From Glossina fuscipes (Eukaryota > Arthropoda > Insecta > Diptera > Glossinidae), in contig NW_023998415.1 in assembly GCF_014805625.2 (NCBI RefSeq), positions 4,520,858 to 4,584,857 of the forward strand: a DNA stretch of 64,000 nt, read 5' to 3'. The notes below the pieces were generated by a model. The model worked only from the letters and a program-made list of their open reading frames with translations, had not been told where the DNA came from and did not search any database. Every line of letters begins with the position of its first letter. Position 1 is the stretch's first letter. Below are positions 36,690-48,500 of the stretch, in pieces. Made by a program: the position numbers and the translations under genes.

Positions 36690-37185
36690 TAATACTGGGC
36701 AAAGTGTTATAGGTTATGTAATACCGATCTTACTTGATTATATATGGTATTTTAACGTATTGTTTTTTTCCTTTTTTTTTCGCTTATATTGTTTTTTGAC
36801 TTGAGACGCTCTTCCTCTAAAACGAACGATCGACTCGATCGTTCGCCCATCAACACACAATCTTTCAATTCGGTTTTATTGTTGTAGTTTTTCCCATATA
36901 GTGGGCGTAAGTAAAGCCCCGTTTTTTTACGACATATTTCCAATCGATCAGGAAATGTTTGCGGTAAATTTCAAGCGACTGCGACGGTTCACAAAATGTA
37001 ACCGTAAAATTGGATACGTTCAGTTAATATGGATGTAAGATCTTGTAACGAAATTCAAACGATATATTCGAGTTCTTAAGTACTGAGTAAAATAGTAAAA
37101 GGACCGATATTTACAGCGGAACGCATTAAACTTGGGGAATCCCACAAAAAAATACAAAGAAAAATAAAAATGACAACCGGTCTAA
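36690..37185. other. Non-coding spacer between family A copies
   Basis: I see no gene. It has AT-rich sequence with short T and A runs, and a small palindrome 'aacgatcgactcgatcgtt' near 36825-36843. Confidence 0.6.
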
Positions 37186-37188
37186 ACT

Positions 37189-37995
37189 GGCTAGTAAATA
37201 CCCTACTCCGCATTGTCTAATTCTATTCTTCCTTTTGCTATAAAAATTATACCCCCTTTTTATATGAACTTGTTATTATGGAACGGCATATTAAAACTTG
37301 GAACTTTTTGCCCCAAAAAAACAAACAGTTTTGTATGCAAATCCTCAAAAATAGGCGTGGGCTGTTCAGTTATGGTAAAGTGAATTTTTTTTTTTTTGTT
37401 TTCTTCAACTACTATTATCGGTTCAGTTTGGTCGTAACTTACTAAAATTTCGACTTTTTTACTCTAGAAAGCATCAATTTTTGTGAGTATCCTGTACACA
37501 GAATACGATGGTCTGAATTATGTACAAGTACAATTTTGTTGTTATAAATTACTATGCATTATGAAGTATGGAAAATTAGAACTTTTTGTCATATGAATAT
37601 CAGTTTTCTTTATATGAGAGGGGTTTCAGAAAATTGCCCCAGTCGGTCCAAAATTTTCATACCAATTTCGAATACGGAAATAATACTACATAGCCGCTAT
37701 TGGTCGAGAAATTTTGAAAATTGCAACTTTTTTCCATATAACGACTTTTTAGAATAGAGCGTTATGTGGGGAGTGGTCAAAAACGTTGACCGATCCGGAC
37801 CATTTTCTATAGCGATACACACCAGTGTATCCAATTTCATCAATATATCTTAAAAAAATGTGACTAATAGCATGAACAAAATTTTACATGGACAGAAATC
37901 AGATGGACAGACAGGCTTAGATTGAACAGAATCATTTTCTGTATTGATCGGTATAATAAAAGCCCTTCTGCGTGTTACATACGTCAGCACGGAGT
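37189..37995 (-). repeat. Family A long-form copy 11
   Basis: About 800 bp in reverse orientation: 'aaataccctactccgcattg', a long inner part with 'cagaaaattgccccagtcgg', 'tccatataacgacttttta', 'gaccgatccggaccattttc', 'ccaatttcatcaatatat', 'cagatggacagacaggctta' and 'tgatcggtataataaaagcc'. The inner part is shared with the copy at 56.4-57.2 kb and absent from the short copies, so two length classes exist. Confidence 0.75.
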
Positions 37996-37999
37996 TAAT

Positions 38000-39480
38000 C
38001 ACTGGACCGCAAGTGGGGTAGCATATAACAAAAGCCAAAGTGTTCGGCAAACAAAGGGGAAAGAAAGCGAAATAGTAATAGAAAAACTCTACGAAACGAA
38101 ATTGCAAAGACAAGCGGAAGTAAAAGTTGCTTGTTGCTTTTTAAGGTAATTTATATGTCATTTAATGCTTGATATGCAATGTAAGCATTAGTGACGTAAA
38201 ATGAAAAACCTTTTAACGAAATCACTCAAACTCTTTGCGAAACTGGAAGTAAAGGTAAGAGATCATCAAAAACATTTTGCCATTGTTCGCTCATCTTTTT
38301 TTTTTTTTTTTTCCTTTCTACTTTTCTGCAATCATTTGAATTTTTGTTTAAAGTTTTCTTTCAGATCTCACTTGAACTTCCCGCTGCTCTTTGCCCAGCC
38401 GCAACCATCACTTCATCCTTTCGATAACGAAATGGCTCTATTTGATCGATTGGAGAATGTTAAGCAAATGCGGCGATCTCCTGTTAACTATATACAAGAC
38501 CAATACTAGGCATAACTTTGAATATGCTGCGGAAGGTAAATACAAAAACGGAAATATGTGCTCGAATGTCAGTGAGCTAAGATGGGAGTGGAAAACCAGA
38601 TAGACTTGGATACAGGCAAACAGTTTCTCGCTTGATTAAATTGTTAAAGTAAAAGAAACAAATAAGACGCACAACATACACATATGAATATATACAAAGG
38701 GTGGTAGAGAGAGAGACAGAGAGTGATGTATAGATAAGCACATATACATCCGTTTTTAAATGTTTAGGTAATGTGTAATAATATGCGCTCCCGTACGCAT
38801 AACATGCATATATATGGGCATCGTGTGTAAACATTTAAAGCAAACAATAAACAGACATCATTTTCCAAAAATGTTTGAACATAAATTAACCCAAATTATT
38901 ATGAAGCAGAAAATAAATCAATACATACTACATTCACGTATGGCAATTTACAAACACATTTAATATTGAAATAGTAACCAAGGTATGATTTATTATAAAA
39001 TCTATGTTAATGCAATTACACAAACTTGCATATCTACTTGAAACATAAAATCAAGAGGGAAATTGTATACTATACACCTTGGATCGAATTTATAGTTTAT
39101 TTATTTATTTATTTATTTTTTTTTGTTAAAGAAGAAACTTTTTAATAAATTACGATTAAATTGTTTCCATTATTTAAGTAAAACAATTTTGAAATATTTC
39201 ACATTTATGCAAAATACGTATATATATATATATATATATATATAGATATGTAGGATCATCCACTTTGTAATTCCGAAAGTAAATGTAAATAAAACCCACG
39301 TCTGATTAAGATTTGAATTGAATATTTTTTCAACGCATTGGCTACTATTATTTTTGCAATACAATCCATAAATATTTGTATAGAACCTACCAGAAATTAA
39401 ATTAAAGCTGATTACGAAAATAAAGAACCCGAGGTCACGTTGCGTGTATGTGGAATGCAGCTCACATTTGGTTAAACGAT
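38000..39480. other. Non-coding stretch
   Basis: No supported gene. It has a T run near 38297-38312, (TTTA)n near 39098-39117 and (AT)n at 39220-39244. The plus frames at 38201-38603 are not recognised. Confidence 0.6.
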
Positions 39481-39529
39481 TTCGTAAAACTGAGGTTTAT
39501 TGACTCTTTGTTGCGAAGAAAATGCCTTT

Positions 39530-39723
39530 GATGTTGTTTCTAACCGACTTTTACGACTACAAAAATAACTTTTGGGTGTGGCATGTCGTTGGAAAGTGTC
39601 GATGATGTTTCTAAAAGACTCTTGCGTTTATAAAAATAACTTGCGGGGCTAGCTTGTAGTTTCTAAAGGGCTTTTACGTCTACAAAAATAACTTTTGGGT
39701 GTGGATTGGGGATTGAAAGTGTC
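39530..39723 (+). repeat. Three-unit minisatellite
   Basis: Three diverged units of about 56-71 bp start near 39530, 39601 and 39657. Each has the order 'gtttctaa', 'gact/ggctttt.cg', 'tacaaaaataactt', 'gggtgtgg/gggctag' and, in units 1 and 3, 'gaaagtgtc'. The middle unit is shorter and most diverged. No larger element around it was recognised. Confidence 0.75.
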
Positions 39724-40024
39724 ATTTTTGATTGTGAAAACGGCATTGCCGTTAACCCCATAGATAGATGATAAATGACTTTGTTTTGCGAAAAAAATAA
39801 TCAAATTATTGGGAGAAAAGTTCAGTAATCAAGTCCTCTCGAAAGATGCCTATGTAAGCTTGCTTTGGATTTATACTGGAGCATCATCGGCTTATTCCAT
39901 TAAGACACAAACTCCGACCGAATAATTGGGAAAACAAATACCAGTGTAAAAAAATTAAACTAATCAAAAAGTATGTAGAGATCGCGTTTATCGTAGGAAC
40001 GACAAAACAAAAAAAACGTAAGAA

Positions 40025-40460
40025 AATTGCATTCGGTTGTGACCGAATCCTTTCTGCTCACTAGCCTTATGCGCAAAAGGACTAACCAAACGAAAAAACC
40101 AAATCTTTACATTCTAGAATATTAAGCGGGCGTGGCCAATTTGTTCCTTTTTTTTTTCTCGTACGTGTAATGAGAAAACAACCGAGAAAGCAGAAGTCCT
40201 CTCTGAAGGTATGCTCTGTGACCGAATTGACCCATTTTTCAATATTATGGCCAATATTGACGCCGATAGCTTTATATTTGCGAACATGGCAATCTTTGCA
40301 ACGCCCGTTACAGAGCCGTACGAATACTTAACTCAATTCTGAATTTGATTTATAGATACTCTATAGAATCTCTAAAGTTTCTTTTTGGGGTTTTGAAGCA
40401 TGCACATTGCATTCATATTCCCAGCCCTTCCGTGGTATGTATAAAAAACGTTATAGCATT
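40025..40460 (-). repeat. Family B repeat, copy 2
   Basis: Opposite in direction to the 17.4 kb copy. It starts with the end hairpin 'attcggttgtgaccgaat' at about 40032, followed by 'gcgggcgtggccaatttgtt' and, near the far end, 'agatactctatagaatctct' and 'aaagtttctttttgg'. The CAGACGGACAGAC core is not preserved. Confidence 0.6.
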
Positions 40461-40629
40461 GGTTATTTTAGGTAAAAGTAGTTGCGTTCTGAAAAATGTG
40501 CCATAATTCTGAAAATATTTGTTGTATTTTGAAAAATCACTAAAGCGACTAAAACAATCAAGCTGCGCAGGCTTGTGAACAATTTCATGGTCCGTAGGGC
40601 GAGTTTAGTTTATTAAATTCAGCAGCTAG

Positions 40630-41295
40630 CGAACGGTTATTCTTTTCAGTGCTAAAAATTTCAAAGTTCAAGTCACACTCTCCTCCGGTCGTTTAATTGT
40701 TGATAAGCTCCATGAAATTCTTCGATGTGCAATTACATCTTAACCGAAAAACAATTCTGAACTAGATGAATATAGCTGAATATGAAAAGCGAGCTTGATA
40801 TTTGGGTATCGCATGAATTAACCCCAAAAAATGTATTGGATTCAATTCTCGTACACGAATCGCTGCTAAAACAAAGCAAGAGATATTGACAACGGGCGAT
40901 GCAAAGTGGGTCACATGTATGAACGAAACCTTGAAAACAGTGGCGAATACGAAAATCAGACTTTGTTCGGCATGATTCATATTCGGGATCATGCATGATG
41001 AGGAGGTTGAACTTGACCGAACGGCCGATGAATCTCTCTGCACTCGCAATGGAGGTAAAGCGTCCAGTATTGATCAATAGGAAAGGCATCACTTCCCGCC
41101 GTGACAGTGTCAAACGAGTCTGGCTGGTAAAGCATCGATGCATCCATCACGCGGCCAAAAGTCATCCTGTCCGACTAGCATTTCGCCCGCTTTCTACACA
41201 GTTTTCTTAAACGCGCCGTTTTCTTAGCGGTTCTCTGACAAACATTTGATTTAGTTTACCCTCAAGAAATGCTGGAATTTTTACAATGGATGCAA
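40630..41295 (+). pseudogene. Decayed mariner transposase
   Basis: On the plus strand, mariner blocks appear in order in shifting frames. 'SGRLIVDKLHEIL' (about 40684) matches the start of the helix-turn-helix region. 'LDIWVSHELTPKNVLDSI' (about 40788-40842) matches the conserved WVPHEL block. 'ILTTGDAKWVTC' (about 40883-40918) matches the first catalytic Asp block (TGDEKWV), with the following Glu replaced by Ala. 'MEVKRPVLINRKGI' (about 41049-41090) matches the block before the second Asp, whose usual HxDN motif is lost (it reads TSRRDS). Further matches fade by about 41295. Multiple stops and frameshifts make it inactive. The overlapping minus-strand frames (40733-41143) are shadows. Ends are approximate; no inverted repeats were found. 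Confidence 0.85.
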
Positions 41296-41299
41296 ATGT

Positions 41300-41820
41300 T
41301 TTTTCTAGAAAATGAACAATAAAGTACAGATCAAAATGGCAAGTATTTGGTTTTTAGAAACTATAAGGAAAATTCATATAATAGATGTGAAAATTGTGCC
41401 AGAATTTTGGCAAAAAAAAAAAAAAAGCTATCAAATTTTTCTTCGGTTTGCTATTATTGTACATGATTGTCCCAGTCTACCGGTAACTCTTCCTGATTGC
41501 CATCGTACTTGGTACTATAAGCTGAGTAGCTGATCCTACACAATAAAACAAATGATGTTATAGTTGGCGAAAGCCGATTCCCGAACACCTACCTCTATGC
41601 TTTTCGCATTCTGCTCTTTAAGTTCTTTTATTCGATACCTATAGCGCTGGTATTATTAAGAAAAAATTAATCGCAGCGTACGGTAGATACTGCGATCCAT
41701 GTTTGGACAGATAATATATCTTCATTATACATTTTATTAACCATTCTGTCTCGTTTGCGTTATCATAAATAAGCGTAAAATCTTAAAAAAGGAAATAAAT
41801 AAATAAAATTTAATCAATCA
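41300..41820. other. Non-coding spacer
   Basis: No gene is visible. It has an A run near 41413-41427 and AT-rich sequence. Confidence 0.6.
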
Positions 41821-41824
41821 TTGT

Positions 41825-42262
41825 GTAGGCATGGCCGATTGGTTCTATTTTTGGACCTAAAGAGTAGAGTGCTTCGTAACGCCAATGTGGACAATTTCAG
41901 CCTTGTAACTTTAATAACGAGCAAAAAGGCACAAACGTTTATTAAGAAAAATGGAGTTTGCGTTCAGTTTATGCTCCACTGCGGTCGTCTGCTCGGATCA
42001 ATTTGGCCCATTTTCAATACCAGCCTACGTGCAAAAACTTCCAACGTTTCTACGAAATTTTAAAGTCGCTATCCTCATTTTTGGAACCAGGAGAGTGCCG
42101 ACAACAAACACTACACAGACGGACAGACGGACAGACATGGTTAAATTAATTCAGAATTTTACATTATTCACTTTATAGGGTCTCTGAAGTTTCCTTTTGG
42201 CTGTTGCATACGCTGTGGGAAACAATGAAATGAGTTCACCTTCCATCTTACAATGGTGGGTA
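41825..42262 (-). repeat. Family B repeat, copy 3
   Basis: Opposite in direction to the 17.4 kb copy. It includes 'gtaggcatggccgattggtt', 'acacagacggacagacgg', 'acagacatggttaaattaat' and 'ctttatagggtctctgaagt' with 'ttccttttggctgt'. This is the clearest match here to the 'gacagacatgg ... tatagggtc' motif of other flies. Plus-strand frames across it are chance ORFs. Confidence 0.75.
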
Positions 42263-42283
42263 TGGTAAAAAAAAATAACAACT

Positions 42284-42434
42284 CAATAATCGTGGGTTCA
42301 AATTTCAGATGTGGTAGAGTTCTTACTAAAGTCGTTAATCTCCGCTGCTAATGATTTAAGACTTCTTGGCATCTCGATCTTGGGAATTATTTCCCCGGCT
42401 AAACTAATACAATAATAATAATAATAATAATAAT
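42284..42434 (+). mobile_element. tRNA-headed SINE with (AAT)n tail, copy 2 (5' truncated)
   Basis: It lacks box A and starts near 'aatcgtgggttcaaatttca' (box B-like). Then come 'gtggtagagttctta', 'gctgctaatgatttaagact', 'ttccccggctaaacta' and (AAT)n at 42411-42434. The order matches the copy at 7.56 kb throughout. Confidence 0.75.
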
Positions 42435-42439
42435 GATGA

Positions 42440-42997
42440 AGATATAACTAAATAACTAAATTTGCCTTTGATCTTAAATAATCACAAGCAAGTAAGCATT
42501 TTAAAATTGGGATTTTTTTTTTTAATTTTGTTTTTTTAACAATTTTTTTTTATTGTATTTTAAATACACATTCATATGTGTGTCAATATCAAACTTACGC
42601 TCTTGTCATAACGCATAAGACAATTATGCTTTCACAACAACAACTGCCCCAACGCCGAAATGAATTTATTGAAGGAAACGAATTCACAAAAACCTTAAGA
42701 GATTCGTATATAATTTCTTTCTTTGTATTTGATTATATAAATAAAGCTCGCTTTCTGCTCTTCATAATTTTATTCCTTTCTTAATTCTCTATTTTTTCCT
42801 TCTTTTTGAATGCTTTATTTGCACATTTTCAATTTCCGTTTTTCATAATTTATTAAGAATAATTTATAGACTTATATGATAAACACAGTCACACACACGC
42901 ACACACAAACACGCACATGTATTCGATTTATTGGATATAGTCTGAGTAGTGACGTGATGCTCATGTATGCATGACTTCTTCTTTTCACACATATATA

Positions 42998-43044
<47 letters not shown>

Positions 43045-44025
43045 TATATATGTGCATATTATCTTTATATATATATATATCTTTTCATATCACTTTTACT
43101 TTAATATAGTGTCTAATTGTAACGATTGGTATATTGTATGTGGAATTTCCTTTTTTTATTTCTATTCTCATTGCATTTAACTTTCAGTGAACTGGATATT
43201 GAATTAACTAACTAAGCTAAGCTATTTCGAATGAACGATGATAATCAATCCTTCTAACTACACAAACCGATAACAATCTAAATAAGCATTTCCCAATTGT
43301 AATTGCTGGTATAAATAATATGTGTGAAGGTGTGTAATATAATATTTGTTGATAATTTTGGATCAATAAATTATTTATTTAAGCAAATATGTTACATTTT
43401 CTTCTTTACATACATATCTCAATTCCTCTTCTTCCATGTTATGCCATCAAAATAGGTTCATTCACGAAATGAACAATTAAATGCTAAGATAAATGATAGA
43501 TGAACTTAAAATATTCAACAACAAATAAACAACCAAATAAACAATTTGTGTTTATTTCTGTTCAGTTTCTACTTACAAGCTCCTATGGCATACAAAATTG
43601 ATTTATTCATGAATATGTTAAACGCTTTTAATAACAACGAATCAAACACAATTAACCTGAACAGTATTTGTATTAAATTGTTAAAAAATGTAACCAAAAA
43701 TTACGCAACATTTTTAGTGAATAAAAACTTTTTGTTGGACAGAAAAGCCCCGTAATGGGGAACCGATGAAACGTGATGCACTTTATATATGTACCTATCG
43801 AACGAAAGTGTACTTGTAAATTATAAGAAAGTTAGGGCATTTACTAAAAAATTTTTAATGATACTAATAAGAGACGATATTGATTCCATTTTAAATGTAA
43901 TCCTTCACAATTAATTTCGTTCCGATGCACAGAAACAATATGAAGGGAGGAACATTAAATTTCCTAAAATATGTACCATTGTATTTAAAAATAAAAACTA
44001 AGAAAAATTGGATATCAATACAAGC
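42440..44025. other. AT-rich non-coding stretch
   Basis: No supported gene. A long (AT)n tract lies at 43004-43080. A 69-codon plus frame at 43546-43755 has an Asn-rich translation without motifs. Confidence 0.6.
43004..43080. repeat. Interrupted (AT)n microsatellite
   Basis: About 77 bp, broken by 'tgcatatatatgtgcat' and 'tatcttt'. Confidence 0.9.
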
Positions 44026-44029
44026 ACTT

Positions 44030-44425
44030 TGTATACCACCCTACGCCACTTGTGATACAATAGAAGTGCGGACGTCGTGCAAAAACTATAAGGACTTCAG
44101 ACGGATCCGCCTTTTATCCGACATTTCAAATCAGAATCTACCAGATCTTAATGCTATTTATACCAAACTTCCATAAAATAAGCAAAAATACTATAGTGAG
44201 TGGTATAAGAAGTGGTCCGACCCGAATTAATGTCAATACCGTTGGTCATTGGGCTAAAATACGCCCGTGTGTCAAATTTCATCAAAATGTCTCAAAAATT
44301 TCGACCGATAGGCTGAACACAAGAAAATGAGAGAAAAGACCGAAAAGTTTTACTCGATTTATAAAATGATTCTCTATTTCGAACTACCCCCGGGCGTTGT
44401 ATACATTTGCGTAAACTTAATATGT
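44030..44425 (-). repeat. Family A interspersed repeat, copy 12
   Basis: From 44195 the copy is reverse: 'aagtggtccgacccgaatta', 'gggctaaaatacgcccgtgt', 'aaatttcatcaaaatgtctc', 'ggctgaacacaagaaaatga', 'cgggcgttgtatacatttgc'. A plus-oriented left-end motif, 'accaccctacgccacttgtg', lies at about 44036-44056. The locus therefore holds two pieces facing each other. Confidence 0.65.
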
Positions 44426-44554
44426 CCTTCTAAGGTCCCTACATAGTTAACTGAAATTTATCTCGACGGAAAGTGACGAAAAGATATTTTTGATTGTAAC
44501 GCGAAAAAGAACATGCATGAATGTAAATATAATACAACAACAACAAATATGTAA

Positions 44555-45565
44555 AAAAAAAAAAACGAATTAATTGAAGATCGAATTTAAATGTTTCGAT
44601 CAGCCGACACAGAAAAGCTTTATAAAATAAAAGCAAAGAGAAAAGAAAATTAACCACTCAACAGGATAAAATAAATAAATGATATAAGTAAATGATTTTA
44701 GCGATAGTAAGTTACTTATTGATGATAACTGATGCGAGGGGAATGAAAATATGTGTCAATGTAGATGTACTATAGAGAACAAAATTATATATAAAGTTAT
44801 ATGGGAAGTAATTCACGACCCTCGTAAAACCCAAATATCATCAAAGAATCTGCAACGCGTCTATAGTTTTGACGAGAGTAAGAAACTTAGTCGATTCACA
44901 TCCACTCGTAGTAGAGAAATGGCAGACATTGGTTTGGAGTCTGTTACATACATTCTTTTGAGAACCGTTAAAAATCATAGTGAAAAATGCGACCGATTCA
45001 CATAGAGGATTTTTTTACAACAGCTGTCGCTTTAAATCTATCATACTATAAAGCCAGTACTTCTGAAACGGTGTGGGAAACGGGACTGTCCTGTTAAAAC
45101 TAGACGTCGTCTGCGTGGCTAAGGTGAACTTCAGGCTGAAAAAATTTCAAATCAATGTTATTCGCTAAGGCATACATTCACTTTAATGATCGAACCGGCT
45201 AAGTATCGTCTGCTAATTTGCTCGCACTCGTTAATGCGGTTGTTCGGTTTTTGAGTTTTTGGGACTTGGTTACGGTAGCTATGTTGACTAGCATGCATGG
45301 ACGGACAAGAACGAGTATCAATGCTCGGCATAATTTTTGATTTAAAACCCGAAACTTATTAAGCCATTTCTCAATCTCAATAAATGAATGTATAGCGAAT
45401 GTTATTTGAAAGTTTCAAAACCGAAATTTCATCGCAATGATAGTTGCATGTTGACAGTTAAAAAATGGCGTGAGGTTTAAAATGGCACTTTTTGCAACGG
45501 TAGGCAAAAAATTGTACTCGACAGCCTGTATAGGATATATTTACTTGAATGTATATCGAAGTATT
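44555..45565 (+). repeat. Dispersed repeat pair, copy 1 (with extra 370 bp)
   Basis: Collinear with 50350-51065. Shared blocks include 'aaataaatgatataagtaaa', 'tcaatgtagatgtactatag', 'actcgttaatgcggttgttc', 'ggttacggtagctatg', 'gaatgtatagcgaatg' and 'aaaatggcgtgaggtttaaa'. This copy has about 370 bp (roughly 44830-45195) between 'ctcgtaaaac' and 'gtatcgtctgcta' that the other copy lacks. The identity of the element is unknown: no frame, inverted ends or tail was recognised. Confidence 0.75.
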
Positions 45566-45569
45566 TACG

Positions 45570-48500
45570 GCGGCCCGTGAAGAGAGTGCTGTAAAAGCCG
45601 TTCTTATGGAGCACTTAGCACCTCTCAGCCTCTATTGATATTATATATTATTATGTAATATATGCGTTATAGATATTAATAAAATTTTCGAGTTTAAGAC
45701 GGGCATAATTGTTTCGTATATATTTTTTTTAGAGTAAATGACTCCAAGAATGTCGGTTTCTTATATGTTTTTATAAGTTCCCACGTGGTTCTAAAGAGGC
45801 GTATTTATGGTACGACCGACTCCCGTTAAAAAGTTATCAATAAATGAATTTTTATTTTTATTTTATTTTTTTTAAAAACACTTTTAAAATTGTTGATTGT
45901 CTTATGATTGTAAGAATTGTGTTATGACTATCATAAATTCGTTCATTTCGTATTGCAAAGGAACGAATTATTGCAGTAATATATTAAATCCTTGTAACGC
46001 GAATGAATTTAATCAGTCAGATCAATACTGTTGTCTGAATATCAGATCTTTCTTTCGAGGCATAATTGTTTGTTCGCCGTTGCTTGGTTTCGTTCTCTTG
46101 TGTTTTAAGATTTTATTTTTCAATATTTTCGCAGTTTTACTTAAAACTTTTTAATACAATTTAGTTTGTATGGAACTTTTTCAAGCAAGAGTTACTTGCC
46201 GTTCTTTGGTTAAAATATTTCGGTTTCTCGTATAGTTTTTAGTTACTAAAACTGAAAAACTAATTCGCACATACATGCTGATGTTACATTAAAGTATGTC
46301 CTTTAGGAAGTTTTCTTACAACTTTATAAAATTATTTTAATTATTTGAACAAGTTTCTGGTTGCTTTTGATTTTATTTCGGTTTATTATTCGCCCCTCCG
46401 CCCTCATTCCACCCAACCACCCACTTTTTGCTGCACAAATTTTGTTTTCTTTTGCTCGCTTTTCTCTCTCTTTATAATAAAAGTAATTCCATTTACTTTT
46501 GGTCAATAAAATAATGCGAAAAACTAGAACTATATGAATGAATGGATAGAATGAAAAAGAAAGATAGAATGAGAAGGAAGTTAAGTTCAACAGTAACAGT
46601 TCATATTTCTTGTCCTTTGCTTCAGTTTAGTTTTTCTTAATTGTTAACAAAATAATTATTCTATGAATTGATAATTTTATAAGCAGTTATTGTTTAATAG
46701 GCTTATAAAAAAGTAGAAAAAGATTTTCAAATGGACGTTAAAAACATACATATTTTTGTTTTTTTTTTTTCGTTTCTTTTATTTTTTTTTGTTTTTTTTT
46801 CTTTGTAACGAATGGTTACTACTGGATGAGTTAGTTCTCTTTCATGAACTCTTTCTTGTAAGTTTCCCTTTTTCACTTAGCTGAACAGCATATTGTTGAA
46901 AACTTAGTTCTCGTAAACAACAACTTTCAAGTTTCAAGTTTCACAAAGCCTTAAAGTCGAATTTCCACAAAAAAAAAAAAAATTGAAGGGAACGCTTGAT
47001 GGTGGTAATGTTTTCTCCAAGAGCTTATGCAAATAAAGTGTAAGCGGTGTCATCTTTCATCTTGGGACGAGCAATTAGCATTGAATATGTATGTATCTTG
47101 GATGATGAGTGACGAATACCGTAAGGATATGTACGCTTTTGTTTTGATTCGGCCATATCTCAGGCTTGTAGCTTATCCATGTAAATCATATACCGAAATG
47201 AATTTAACAAAAAAAAAAAAAATAAATAAATAAAAATGCAATAAATCTAAAATAAATCTTTAAATGATAAATATATATATATAAATACAATAAATATATA
47301 AATAAAAGGAGAAAGAAGTGAAAGTGAATCCATACCAAACAACTAGGAAGGAAGACGAAATAATTGAGCGAATATAAGATATTCTCTGCGCATTTTAGTA
47401 AAGCAAGAGAGATGCATAAGTTGCTTATTTTTTAAATTATCAATAATAATTTTTTTCTTTCACTTTTTCATTTTACCTTATATTTTACTATTCAATATTC
47501 GTAAACAATCGCTTAATTCAAGCCAATGATATCATTCTCAATATGAACATACTATTAGTTATTTCAAACATGTACAATGATATCGAGCTGAAATTATATT
47601 GCTTAGATATTGCAGTGTTTCTTGCACATTTGAAAGAAAGTCGTATTTTTTCATTGTTCGCTTAGAGTGCATGCCAAGCAATTCATCAAATCAGTACACA
47701 GTCATAGATTAACATTTTTAAAGTATTAAGAGCATAGAATGACTCTTCCAAGTATCTTCGTGGATGAGTTGTTTTCCCGATCCCTTTCCTCTAGCACGTT
47801 ATTATCATTGTCTAAACCATATAAATGGGAAGAAATTATCTCAAACGATGGGTATGTGGAATCTTTTCATAATTTGACTTGACTATTTTATTTCAAGAAT
47901 TGAAAATAACTTACTATCAAATAAGATCGACTAGTAAATACCTTACAGCTTACCGTCGCTTAGCACAATTCCTCGTCTATATTCATCGTAAAACAGGTAA
48001 GGACGGGTTCGATCGGGTTGAATGTTCCCTTTATATCAAGTGCCTGTTCGGAATATATCCCCAATTTTCCATTCAGTTTTGTCAAAATGTTTAGTAAAAA
48101 TCCGATATTTTTTGAAAGTTGTGATTGACTATAAGAATACATGGATAGATGGTCAGATAGGCTCGATTGGTATAAGAGATGCAAGAAGCTCTAAATGAAA
48201 TCCTTCTAAATGTTGCTTGCATTTGCATCAACTTAATACAATTTTATCACAATTGATGCAAAGCATGATGACTTTTAAAATTTATTAATCCGATAAATGA
48301 CAGGTTAAAAGAGTACTACAAATATCTTTTTCTTTCCCGAAATACGGAGATGAGAAGCTATCCCAAGTGAATGTTAGAAATCGACGTTGTCAGTGAAGAC
48401 GGCCAAAATAAGAGAAAAAATTATTTTCATTTAACTTAGTTACGATGAATTTGAGAGATTAGTTATGCAATAAGACTGCATATCTCATTTTAAATGCTTT

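Noticed and set aside
40733..41143. 136-residue minus-strand ORF
   Set aside because: It is the shadow of a decayed mariner transposase that reads on the plus strand.
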